A stretch of DNA of 53,935 nucleotides. Origin: Streptococcus parasanguinis (GTDB lineage: Bacteria > Bacillota > Bacilli > Lactobacillales > Streptococcaceae). Location: contig JAGZZN010000006.1 of assembly GCA_018377375.1 (NCBI GenBank), forward strand, positions 1-53,935, in the 5' to 3' direction. A program made the translations under genes and the position numbers. Shown in pieces: positions 7,701-14,403 of this stretch. Every line of letters starts with the position of its first letter. Position 1 is the stretch's first letter. A model generated the notes under the pieces. That model saw only the letters and a program-made list of their open reading frames with translations, was not told the DNA's origin and ran no database searches.

Positions 7701-9229
7701 ACTCCTGGCAAACGATTTTCAGATGATTCAAGGCTATCTTTTGCCTCTTTTTCAGCTTTAGTTGCTTCTGTAAGTTTTGTTGAAGCTTGTCTTGCGCCAC
7801 CTTGGGCTTTCGTTTGAGCATTTGCGGTTTTAGATTCTTCAGCTTCAGCTTGAGTCTTTGCTTCATTTAGCAAGTCAAGCTGTTCTGCTTTTTTCGCATC
7901 TGCTTTTTTGGCATCATCCAACTTTTTCGTAGCATCCCCAAGAGTCGCTTCTTTAGTAGCTAAGTCAGACTTGGCGTTGTTGCGTTCATTTGTGACACCA
8001 GCTACTTTCCCTTTAGAAGCATCCAAAGTTTCTTGAGCAGTTATTTCTGCTTTTTTCTTTTTCTTCAAGTCATCAGAAGCTTGGTTTGCGGCAGTTTGAG
8101 CGTCAGACAAGTTACTTTCTGCTTGCTTCAGCGTAGCAGTCGCTTGGTCTAAGTTAGTTGTGGCTTGTTCCAATTGCTCTGCTTTTTTAGCATCTGCACG
8201 TTTAGCAGCATTTAAAGCTTCAGTTGCTTCTTTAAGAGTCACTTCTTTCGTAGCTAAGTCAGATTTAGCACTGTCACGCTCGTCAAAGACAGCTTTTGCG
8301 CCAGTCCCATCCAAAACGGCTTGAGCATTGTCTTTGTTTTGTTTAGCAACTTTAAGTTGAGATGTAGCTTCATTGTGAGCTTGCGTAGCTTTTGAAAGAG
8401 TATCAGCGGCTTGGTCAAAAGTATTTTTTTGTCCTGCCTCAAGTTCTTTTGCATCACTCAACTTACGAGCTTTTGTCGCATCAGTAGTTTGTGCTTGAAC
8501 TAGAGCTTCTTTAGCATTTTTAACAATCGTTTGTTTAGCTTCTAAGTTCTTCTTAGCATCTTTTTCTTCTTGGACAACTTTTTCAGCGCCAGTTCCATTT
8601 AAAGCATCTTGAGCGTTCTGAACTTTCTTCTGAGCATTAGCAACTTTATCAACTTGGCTATCAATTGCGCTCTTGGTATTTTTTACCGCAGATTCTTGTT
8701 CTTCTTTTGATTTCAGAACTTGGTCTTGTTTTTCTTTTAAAGATTCAATTTTTTCTGTTTGCGTAGTTACTTCTTTCTTAGAAGTATCAATCGCATTTTT
8801 TGTCTCTTCGATTGCTTGAGGTGTTGCAGAAGCTTTCTTCTGTTCAGCTTGTTCAAGCGCTTGTTTAGCGTTGCTTTCTGCCTCACCAGTTGTAGCTTCC
8901 TGCATTTTAGCCTTTTCAACAACAGGAGTTTGAGCTTCAACAGCTTGGTCAGCTTGATCTTTGATTTCTTTTGCTTCTTCAACAACAGCTTCAGTTGGAG
9001 TTTTGGTCACAAGAGCAGTTCCATTTGAAACTTCAACACCCTCAACTTGAGTGATGGCTGTGATAGGTGAAGTTTGTACGTGTTTTTCTTCAGCTACTGT
9101 ATTACCTGTCGATTTCACATCAACTTGTTCATCTGCTTTTGCAGAAAGAGTTGAGAAACTTGTTAATGCAACTCCTGCCGCTAAAGCAAGAGTTATTTTT
9201 TTATTCTTTTTGTTTTTTCTTGATTTCAT
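4790..9229 (-). CDS. SEC10/PgrA-type LPxTG surface protein, coiled-coil repeats
   Basis: The start chosen is ATG 9229, giving MKSRKNKKNKK and a classical signal peptide ending SAKADE (1,479 aa). An in-frame ATG at 9280 lacks an SD and lies almost at the predicted transcript start. About 500 residues of Ala/Lys/Glu-rich coiled coil form imperfect repeats with DLATK and DAKKAEQL blocks. Next comes a globular SEC10/PgrA-like domain (about 620-870, with LQDQIWGTHNFIVTNES and GHSHPALENDG). Four C-terminal coiled-coil repeats of about 93 aa are each marked DLTPxAQ. The sorting signal is LPNTGSE, a hydrophobic helix and RRKSE. In enterococcal plasmids this family mediates surface exclusion or adhesion; that role on this element is inference. 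Confidence 0.88.
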   Translation of the reverse strand: MKSRKNKKNKKITLALAAGVALTSFSTLSAKADEQVDVKSTGNTVAEEKHVQTSPITAITQVEGVEVSNGTALVTKTPTEAVVEEAKEIKDQADQAVEAQTPVVEKAKMQEATTGEAESNAKQALEQAEQKKASATPQAIEETKNAIDTSKKEVTTQTEKIESLKEKQDQVLKSKEEQESAVKNTKSAIDSQVDKVANAQKKVQNAQDALNGTGAEKVVQEEKDAKKNLEAKQTIVKNAKEALVQAQTTDATKARKLSDAKELEAGQKNTFDQAADTLSKATQAHNEATSQLKVAKQNKDNAQAVLDGTGAKAVFDERDSAKSDLATKEVTLKEATEALNAAKRADAKKAEQLEQATTNLDQATATLKQAESNLSDAQTAANQASDDLKKKKKAEITAQETLDASKGKVAGVTNERNNAKSDLATKEATLGDATKKLDDAKKADAKKAEQLDLLNEAKTQAEAEESKTANAQTKAQGGARQASTKLTEATKAEKEAKDSLESSENRLPGVTSERDNAKADLATKQAKKDDAERKLEDAKNTDAQKRSDIQDLKALKGQQEDTKRTTAQELSDATTAAENAENAKNEADKTVDTLEKQISAIKNLTIPQLPQNVIAAYKTYLNDGSEENKHALNNAIQAWYKGGKYDFGKPQFVWNPETKENVFTGWDNNNIVLPIDDSQVDLDNITDEQIKALSHYYVLMANNLQDQIWGTHNFIVTNESVQGIKNIAKNYANENKSYNSGHSHPALENDGVDEVKWNGEVMNYAWILATSHDLGGGNVRETRKATMSQLYREVYDSVIDFMTNDIHANFGHMKGMVGRVKPTYPSAVGGNISYTKDKVGRTHFVQFAGKNAHTETTINYATGERTSVYIDDYYDKGIAKPLPTPFDTSKMEKDLAQAKKIQVSANATHNNAQNRLTAAKRADETAKSNLATTTNRLNNLLNTQDLTPNAQRVLDNAKSELSKAELRNTNASTAYANLTKEIQNKRATHKEAEKALSKATIANTVAQKTLAEATTAHNNAVDKLNSIKDAIKRTKAIKDLTPDAQAKFDTAKAEHQTAKTRYEKAEKALVDLNNEINTNSNKLAQAKSELSRAEKDDKTAKSNLVRAISAKNNASKALEQAKDALAKVKAIKDLTPEAQATFDQAELAYKTAKTRLENAETAVTNLNADLAVKRQALVIAVKALKDAEGLAKTTQAELEVAQATYKKANDELTATRKVIAKLEAAKDLTPDAQKTYQEALEAEVLAEKRLSDAKTAVDNLTADVKTKQEALEQAKAKLAQEELVLEGFKAKQAQEEEVLATIQAQLDDLKAQEKTVRAEIAKIEDSIKEMKTLLDSLIHAPENYEIAKEAYEQALEAHRLALQTLEAEQAKLSALLQNQLDAKAQYEAVLLAYQKLYNKPQESLNHRHDSRVENLEHKLGTDKLRSDLSNPTYIYVGNKPRYGVNTTLPNTGSENSLFLIGLGAMFMGLFGIKLRRKSE

Positions 9230-9300
9230 TTTTACCCACATAAACTTGAAGCGTATCAGTCCCAACTCCAAGTCCTTCATATAATATTACAAACGCTCTC

Positions 9301-9364
9301 ATTATACCATTTTTATTTACTATTGTAAATATAATAGCGTTATTCTAATACTATTGTTTATATA
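9301..9364 (-). promoter_or_regulatory. LPxTG-gene promoter with repeated operator-like sites
   Basis: On the minus strand -35 TTTACA (9324-9329), a 17-bp spacer and TATAAT (9301-9306) form a near-consensus promoter. A palindrome ATTTAC-TATT-GTAAAT (9315-9330) covers the -35. ACTATTGTAAATATA (9319-9333) recurs as ACTATTGTTTATATA (9350-9364), 31 bp or three helical turns away. This suits binding by the divergent XRE protein. Confidence 0.65.
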
Positions 9365-9410
9365 AAAATCAGCAAAAAATATATACAATTATTAAAAGGA
9401 GAATTTTAGA

Positions 9411-9719
9411 ATGAAGATTGGAGAATTAGTCAGAGAATATCGACTAAGTAAAAAGCTAACTCAGCAAGAGCTTGCTGAAAAAAGCGACCTTAGCTTACCT
9501 TTTATTAATCTAATTGAAAACAATAGAAGAAACTTGTCTGTCGATGCTCTACTAAAAATTTTAACTGCGATGGAAATAGATCCTTCTGATTTTTTTAGAC
9601 CACTTTCCGATACATCAGACGATAATCTTCAACTTTTAATTGAAAAAATTCAACTCGATAAAAATCGTACTGAAATTATTGAACTTTTTCTCAGCATATT
9701 AAGTCTAAATGAAAAATAA
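9411..9719 (+). CDS. small XRE-family transcriptional regulator
   Basis: A 102-aa protein with an N-terminal helix-turn-helix (residues 5-60: LTQQELAEKSDLSLPFINLIE is the recognition core) and a short helical tail. The SD is AAAAGGAG. It diverges from the LPxTG protein gene across 181 bp containing two copies of a 15-bp element and a palindrome over the LPxTG promoter -35. A repressor or control role for that surface protein is likely by position. The last 15 codons and the following hairpin are partly duplicated at 9795-9880, which suggests a local rearrangement. Confidence 0.85.
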   Translation: MKIGELVREYRLSKKLTQQELAEKSDLSLPFINLIENNRRNLSVDALLKILTAMEIDPSDFFRPLSDTSDDNLQLLIEKIQLDKNRTEIIELFLSILSLNEK

Positions 9720-9794
9720 AAAAAATTTTTTTTAAAAATAAATAAAGTAGATAAAAATTTACTTTTTCCTTCAAAACCTTGTCACACCAATAAA

Positions 9795-9845
9795 AGATCG
9801 TACTGAAAGTATTGATTTCTTTCTTAACATTCTTGTTCTAAACTA
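9795..9845 (+). pseudogene. decayed duplicate of the XRE gene 3' end
   Basis: The stretch with GATCGTACTGAAAGTATTGA ending in CTAAAC-TAA mirrors AATCGTACTGAAATTATTGA in the 3' end of the XRE gene (about 9660-9719). The sequence that follows, AAAGTAG through CTTCAAAACC, is also present after both copies. The duplicate has no start or SD. It shows a tandem duplication of about 125-140 bp that then diverged. Confidence 0.6.
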
Positions 9846-9854
9846 AAAAAATTA

Positions 9855-9934
9855 AAGTAGGTAAGAGCCTACTTTTTTCTTCAAAACCCTGTTAGGACGC
9901 GTTTTTTAAAGCACTCAAAACTGAGTGTTTTTTT
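9855..9934 (+). terminator. two consecutive terminators after XRE region
   Basis: AAGTAGG-6 nt-CCTACTT (9855-9874) is followed by a T run, and CACTCA-AAAC-TGAGTG (9912-9927) by seven T. A weaker version of the first lies near 9745-9770 after the real XRE stop. Apart from the duplicated XRE tail, 9720-10096 has no gene. Confidence 0.7.
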
Positions 9935-9991
9935 ATTTTTAAAATTTTTTTCACAAAAAAATAAGAAAAACTCAATTTTTAGTGAAATTAA

Positions 9992-10096
9992 TGGCATACT
10001 GATTAATAGAAGAAAAATAAGGAGGTTTAATTTTAAAGAAAGTTACATTTTAGAAGTACATCTTCATTACAGATTTAACAACAAGGAGGAATATAC
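9992..10096 (+). promoter_or_regulatory. promoter motif and leader of the replication initiator
   Basis: ATGGCATACTGATTAATAG at 9991-10009 matches the motif upstream of the recombinase and of the 120-aa gene. A first SD-like AAGGAGG at about 10019 has no ATG behind it. The second, AAGGAGG at about 10083, serves the ATG at 10097. The leader between them may hold a degenerate leader ORF. Confidence 0.4.
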
Positions 10097-11548
10097 ATGG
10101 TAAGAAGATATAAAAAAAGTAAACGAGATAGAGAAGCAGCCAAGAAACGTCATTTATCCCCTGCAGAAAGAAGAAAAAAGGAAAAGCACAAGAAAAATAG
10201 AGAACTCAGACAGAGAAAATTACTAGAACTACAGCAAAAAAACGAAAATAATATAAAATCTTGTTTCTCAGTTACCCCAGCTTATTGGGGTATTGATAAC
10301 TGTACAGTCTCAATTCTTAGCCCAGAAGTAACTTATGAGCCTAACGTTTTTGATGAACAAATCTTTAAAGAAACAGTTTCTCTAAATTATAATTCAGAAG
10401 GAGAATTAGATAAGATCACTATTCAATCAGAAGATTTAGGAAAAGTAACAATTAGTCTTAAAGAAGAAGATTACAAAAAGAAATTTACTGCAATCCAACT
10501 TAACGGTCCTTCTCCCAATTTTCAATCTACAGGCATTAATGGGATTAAATTAAGATTACTAGAGGTATTACATAAGTTAGAAAGAGATTATAAGATTAAA
10601 ATCAAATATAATCCGGATTATGTTAGGTTTAAGAAGATTGAATTAGCATTCACAATTGCTTTTGATAAATTGCCATCTTTACAAACTCGTCAATTATTAA
10701 TAAGGTCACTTGCAAAAGATAAGAAAAGAGATTTAAAAAACCATAGAACAAGTAAAGATGCTGACAGCTTTTCAATAATAACGATTGAAATTAATAAAAA
10801 AGAGAAACACACTTTATATAATAAAATTGAGAAAGCAAAAAAGAACAAACAAATCCGTAAAATAAATTCATCGTTAAATAATCTAGAGATCTTCAGATAT
10901 GAAATCGAATTAACTGATAGTAATATAGCCAATAAATTAGATTCCCATTTCTTAACAGAATTAACTGATGAAAAGATTATTCAATATTTAGAATCTGTAT
11001 TGTCTTTAGCCGTCTTTAAATACGAAGAAATTCTTGAGAAATCAATTAATTCGTGCGAAAAGATGTTAGATAAGAATTATGAGAAATGTAAACCAAATGA
11101 ATATATTTTGGATTTTGTACTTTCTGTTATTGATCAGTTATCAAATACTACAGTATCTGATTTAATTGATGAAGAAATCATTACATTTCTTCCAATAGGA
11201 TTTTTAAAAACAAATAAGGGTGAAACTAAAAGAAGAATCCTAAGAAGGCTACAATCCCGCGAAAAAAGTACTGGAATAAAACATGAATTAGGAAAAATGA
11301 CAAGTTGGCATGTTTTAGAAATAATAAGAGTCATGTTTCATTCACTAGAGGAAGCAAAAAAATATGGTTTAGGTACTCGTATAAACCCTTGCACAACTTC
11401 TTATAAAACTTTTCCACTAAAAACATACTCTTTAGAAGAACGAAATAAGATCTTCAATAACACAATTAAAAAAAATACAAAAGAAAAACTTGAAGATAAA
11501 ATGTTAAAACTGATCTTAAAAAGATTAAGAGATGGGATAAAAATTTAG
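10097..11548 (+). CDS. replication initiator resembling phage gene II/X (CRI) family
   Basis: This 483-aa protein has an optimal SD. The N-terminal 55 residues are very basic. A family-like core follows: IQLNGPSPNF near residue 135 (compare the GSP...N block of gene II/X proteins), IELAFTIAFD, HTLYNKIEKAKK near 238 and FRYEIEL near 267. These give the usual order for filamentous-phage-type and plasmid rolling-circle initiators. The C-terminal 200 residues are helical, and codon use is AT-rich like the rest of the element. It would nick a double-strand origin and start rolling-circle copying of the excised element. I cannot point to the catalytic Tyr, so the family is inferred from patterns. 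A relaxase-like role is an alternative. Confidence 0.5.
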   Translation: MVRRYKKSKRDREAAKKRHLSPAERRKKEKHKKNRELRQRKLLELQQKNENNIKSCFSVTPAYWGIDNCTVSILSPEVTYEPNVFDEQIFKETVSLNYNSEGELDKITIQSEDLGKVTISLKEEDYKKKFTAIQLNGPSPNFQSTGINGIKLRLLEVLHKLERDYKIKIKYNPDYVRFKKIELAFTIAFDKLPSLQTRQLLIRSLAKDKKRDLKNHRTSKDADSFSIITIEINKKEKHTLYNKIEKAKKNKQIRKINSSLNNLEIFRYEIELTDSNIANKLDSHFLTELTDEKIIQYLESVLSLAVFKYEEILEKSINSCEKMLDKNYEKCKPNEYILDFVLSVIDQLSNTTVSDLIDEEIITFLPIGFLKTNKGETKRRILRRLQSREKSTGIKHELGKMTSWHVLEIIRVMFHSLEEAKKYGLGTRINPCTTSYKTFPLKTYSLEERNKIFNNTIKKNTKEKLEDKMLKLILKRLRDGIKI

Positions 11549-11662
11549 CAGCTATTTTAATAGCAAATTTATTTTTCAGTGTTAAAAACCGTTGATATAT
11601 CAAGGAACATTTATAAATTTGTACCGCAACTACTATTCGAATATTTTCAAAAGGATAAGGAT

Positions 11663-11782
11663 ATGAAAGTTACTTTAAGTAAAAATAAAAAAGAGCTTGT
11701 TTCCAAACTTTGGTCGGTCTCAGAAACAAACTCAAAATATACTAGTAATAATATCTATTACCTACTTCTATTATCGCAATAA
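11663..11782 (+). CDS. possible small protein, 39 aa
   Basis: ATG 11663 follows AAGGATAAGGAT and reads MKVTLSKNKKELVSKLWSVS to a stop at 11780. The frame is open back to a GTG at 11579 (67 aa), which has no SD. It lies between the replication initiator and the DUF3173 gene on the same strand. I do not recognise it, and coding is uncertain. Confidence 0.3.
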   Translation: MKVTLSKNKKELVSKLWSVSETNSKYTSNNIYYLLLLSQ

Positions 11783-11812
11783 AATATAGAAATTTCAAGA
11801 GGATTATTAATT

Positions 11813-12007
11813 ATGAAACAAACAATGAACAAAGAAGATTTAATTAAAATGGGTTACAATCCCTATACTGCCATTTCAATTATTAGACAAGCTAAGCTAA
11901 TTATGGTACAAAAGGGGTATGCCTTTTATAATAATCGACGTTTAGGGCACGTCCCAATCAGTGCTGTTGAAGAAATTTTGGGTGTTTCACTTCACAAGGA
12001 GGAATAA
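11813..12007 (+). CDS. DUF3173-family protein (integrase partner)
   Basis: A 64-aa protein with the DUF3173 pattern: KEDLIKMGYNPYTAISIIRQ then GYAFYNNRRLGHVP and AVEEILGVSL. It has a winged-helix or excisionase-like appearance. Members lie directly before tyrosine integrases of Gram-positive integrative elements. Here the stop TAA is immediately followed by the integrase ATG at 12008, with the integrase SD (AAGGAGG) inside this gene's end. A role as excisionase or directionality factor is inferred from this constant pairing. The SD before ATG 11813 is AGAGGA. Confidence 0.82.
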   Translation: MKQTMNKEDLIKMGYNPYTAISIIRQAKLIMVQKGYAFYNNRRLGHVPISAVEEILGVSLHKEE

Positions 12008-13246
12008 ATGCCACAATATCAACAGAAAACAAAATTTCCTGGAGTATATTCTGATAAAGACGGAAAATATTTTCTTCAAACCGAATTTAGTCGAGATAGA
12101 GTTACCGGGAAACGTATACGAAAGAAATCAAGGGTAGATCAATACGGAAATCCATTTAATTCGGCTGCAGAAGCATATAAGGAATTAACCCGACTGAAAT
12201 ATGTATATCATCAAGCCCAAGGTTATTCTAACTACCGTATGAAATATCGACAATTTATGGAAGAACATTATATTCCATATTATAGAACAACAGTTGAGCA
12301 CAGCACATTTTCAGTTCGAGAGAAAAATCTTTTACAGCTTTGTGATCGTTTTGGTGACACTACACTTCGTTCGATTACACTCGAACAAGTCCAGATGTTT
12401 CGAACATGGTTACTGACTAGTCAAGATGAGGGTGGTGCCGGATATTCACAAGGATATGCTAGCCTCATCTTTGGCATGTTTAGGAAATCATTGGACTATG
12501 CTTTGCAAATGGGATATGTGGAAAAAAACATTTCTAAGCAATCTAATGCAATTCCTAAAGGAAAAAGTAATGTCCCATATTGGACTAAGAGCGAATTTGA
12601 AGCTGTTATTTCGCAAATTTACATTGAAGATGTATATGAACATTTAAACTTCGTGATGATTTGGGTATATTTCATGACTGGCGTACGTGTAAATGAAGGT
12701 TGTGCCCTTCAATGGAATGATGTTGACTTTGATAAGCAACGCCTACGAGTTCATCATATGCTTATTGTTAAAAACAAAAAAGAATGGACTCGTAATTCGT
12801 ATTCGAAAACGAAAGACGGGCGAAGGATGATTAGTTTAGATAAAGATACTATTGATGTGTTAAAAAAATGGCGTGAAACTCAAAAAAAGATTGGACTAGG
12901 ACACGAGAACGATTTTATCTTTTCATACGATGGCTTACCTATGTTGAAATCTACAATCTCAAGAATTATTAAAAGGTACGCCAAGATTGCTCACGTAAAG
13001 CCTATCCAAGCGAAAGGTCTTAGGCATAGCCACGCCTCTCTGCTGATTAATGAATTAAATGTTTCTGTACTTATTCTATCAAAACGTTTAGGACACTCTT
13101 CTCCTGAAATCACCTTGAAACACTACTCGCATCTATGGGATGGCGCTGATGAAGTTATCACTAATGAAATGGTAGGAATTATTAATGTTTCTTTCCCATC
13201 TTCTAGCTTAGTCCATTTCAACGGGAACCAATCAATTTTAAAATAA
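12008..13246 (+). CDS. int: site-specific tyrosine integrase of guaA-targeting element
   Basis: This 412-aa integrase has an N-terminal arm-type DNA-binding domain (residues 5-60, FPGVYSDKDGKYFLQ), a SAM-like core-binding domain (about 80-175) and a catalytic domain. The latter has TGVRVNEG (Arg about 227), LRHSHAS (His about 340), LGHSS (about 361) and Tyr in KHYSHLW (about 372). The second box has HSHA instead of HxxR, a common variant in streptococcal integrases. It is coupled to the DUF3173 gene. Just downstream lie two CCCACCAAA repeats and a guaA-tail sequence, so the enzyme most likely recombines at the 3' end of guaA. The gene is intact. Confidence 0.93.
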   Translation: MPQYQQKTKFPGVYSDKDGKYFLQTEFSRDRVTGKRIRKKSRVDQYGNPFNSAAEAYKELTRLKYVYHQAQGYSNYRMKYRQFMEEHYIPYYRTTVEHSTFSVREKNLLQLCDRFGDTTLRSITLEQVQMFRTWLLTSQDEGGAGYSQGYASLIFGMFRKSLDYALQMGYVEKNISKQSNAIPKGKSNVPYWTKSEFEAVISQIYIEDVYEHLNFVMIWVYFMTGVRVNEGCALQWNDVDFDKQRLRVHHMLIVKNKKEWTRNSYSKTKDGRRMISLDKDTIDVLKKWRETQKKIGLGHENDFIFSYDGLPMLKSTISRIIKRYAKIAHVKPIQAKGLRHSHASLLINELNVSVLILSKRLGHSSPEITLKHYSHLWDGADEVITNEMVGIINVSFPSSSLVHFNGNQSILK

Positions 13247-13248
13247 CA

Positions 13249-13270
13249 TTCCCACCAAAAACCCCACCAA
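13249..13270. repeat. direct repeats CCCACCAAA, candidate arm-type integrase sites
   Basis: Two copies of CCCACCAAA lie 12 bp apart immediately after the integrase stop, between the gene and the att core. This is a usual place for arm-type binding sites. Confidence 0.45.
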
Positions 13271-13312
13271 AGAATTACTAACTCCTCAAAAAGCCTATTA
13301 TATAGCTATTCC

Positions 13313-13342
13313 TGAGGAGTCTGCAACCATTGAGTGGGAATG
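13313..13342 (+). mobile_element. attachment site: duplicated 3' end of guaA
   Basis: The + strand around 13322-13342 encodes A-T-I-E-W-E-stop, the conserved C-terminus of GMP synthase, while upstream codons do not continue GuaA. This is what the far end of an element inserted in the guaA 3' end leaves behind. The intact guaA and the other att copy would lie left of position 1, so the element is longer than 13.3 kb. Integration of streptococcal islands in guaA is established; the core boundaries here are inferred. Confidence 0.7.
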
Positions 13343-13495
13343 ACATAAGCAAATATGTCGCTGCTATAAAACCATTGAAAACAGTGGGTTTTAGCGATTA
13401 AATGGTGCAAAACACTCTTGAGTGATACTATTTTGATACTAAAAGGTTGAAATAGTACGTTCAAAAGGAAGTTGTTGAAAGTAGCTGAATTGTTT

Positions 13496-13529
13496 AAAAA
13501 GCCTTCCACTGATATGGTGGAAGGCTTTT
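13496..13529. terminator. bidirectional terminator
   Basis: GCCTTCCAC (13501-13509) and GTGGAAGGC (13517-13525) form a perfect 9-bp stem with A and T tracts on either side. It may be the original guaA terminator. The rest of 13343-13559 has no supported gene. Confidence 0.65.
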
Positions 13530-13559
13530 GTGGAAATAGTGTGAAAGGTAATTTGGGAC

Positions 13560-14201
13560 GTGCAGATGGACAATAAATATATCAAAATAAATATCTTTCC
13601 AATTATTGCTGAAGTACTGTTTATATTAGCATGCTTGCTATTTCAAGGATATTATATATACATCAATTTTTTGTTTTATATAATTTTAGCAATATATTTC
13701 TGGTTAGGAAAAGATTTTTTAATCAAAGAGTGGATAGCTTCTATAAAAGGGGGGATTGCTTTTTGGAAACAGGTTATATTGACGACATTATTCTTTTGTC
13801 TTGCTTTCGTATTTACAAATATCTTAGAAAATATGTTCCCATATCTTAGTACGGAAATGATTCATTTGAAAGCGGATAATTGGTTAAAACTTATTCTATT
13901 TGCAGCATCTACAATAATACTGCCACCAATCGTAGAAGAGGTGTTTTATAGAAAGAACCTTATATCTTTTAAAAATGGGAAAATGTTAATTTTGACAACC
14001 TTGTTTAGCATGTTTGCATATGCTTTAGAACACACATTTTCAATTTGGGGAGTTTTCTTATGCATGATATGGGCTTTGCCCTTAAGCATATCTTACATTA
14101 AAACCAAAAACATCTATGTTACAATGACGTCACATTTTATATGTAATTTTGTTATAAACGGAATTGCTGTTGTTAAAATATGTGATTATCTATTGAATTG
14201 A
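13560..14201 (+). CDS. CPBP-family intramembrane metalloprotease
   Basis: A very hydrophobic 213-aa protein with about six membrane helices. The CPBP/Abi signature is visible: PPIVEEVFYRKNL near residue 125 gives the EExxxR glutamates, and the later TSHFICN supplies the conserved His region. GTG 13560 and ATG 13566 are both possible starts; neither has a strong SD. Members process membrane proteins or serve in bacteriocin self-immunity (PncO/SkkI-like). No bacteriocin gene is seen beside it. It lies just outside the inferred att site, is AT-rich, and may itself be acquired DNA. Confidence 0.8.
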   Translation: MQMDNKYIKINIFPIIAEVLFILACLLFQGYYIYINFLFYIILAIYFWLGKDFLIKEWIASIKGGIAFWKQVILTTLFFCLAFVFTNILENMFPYLSTEMIHLKADNWLKLILFAASTIILPPIVEEVFYRKNLISFKNGKMLILTTLFSMFAYALEHTFSIWGVFLCMIWALPLSISYIKTKNIYVTMTSHFICNFVINGIAVVKICDYLLN

Positions 14202-14231
14202 TTATCTGCACAAAACAATATTTACATTGTT

Positions 14232-14281
14232 AAAGCACATAACTTTAAGATTGTAAAATCTTTCAGCTATGTGCTTTTTTT
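14232..14281 (+). terminator. terminator of the CPBP gene
   Basis: AAAGCACATA and TATGTGCTTT form a 10-bp stem with an inner AGATT/AATCT pairing, followed by a run of T. Confidence 0.8.
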
Positions 14282-14403
14282 GTGCCTATTTTATATTCGG
14301 TGGAATTTTGGCTCCAATGCTACTTTTATAGAACTTTAGATCGCTTTCCCAAAAAGGAATGTAATCTTTTTCAGGTTGTCAGGAGTGCTCTATTTTTTTT
14401 CAT

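Noticed and set aside
5020..9284. Numerous plus-strand and off-frame reading frames of 60-190 codons opposite the LPxTG gene
   Set aside because: They are antisense or frame-shifted images of a repetitive Ala/Lys/Glu-rich coding sequence and lack SDs.
13306..13509. 67-codon minus-strand frame
   Set aside because: It crosses the guaA att stub and the terminator, has no SD and shows no protein-like features.
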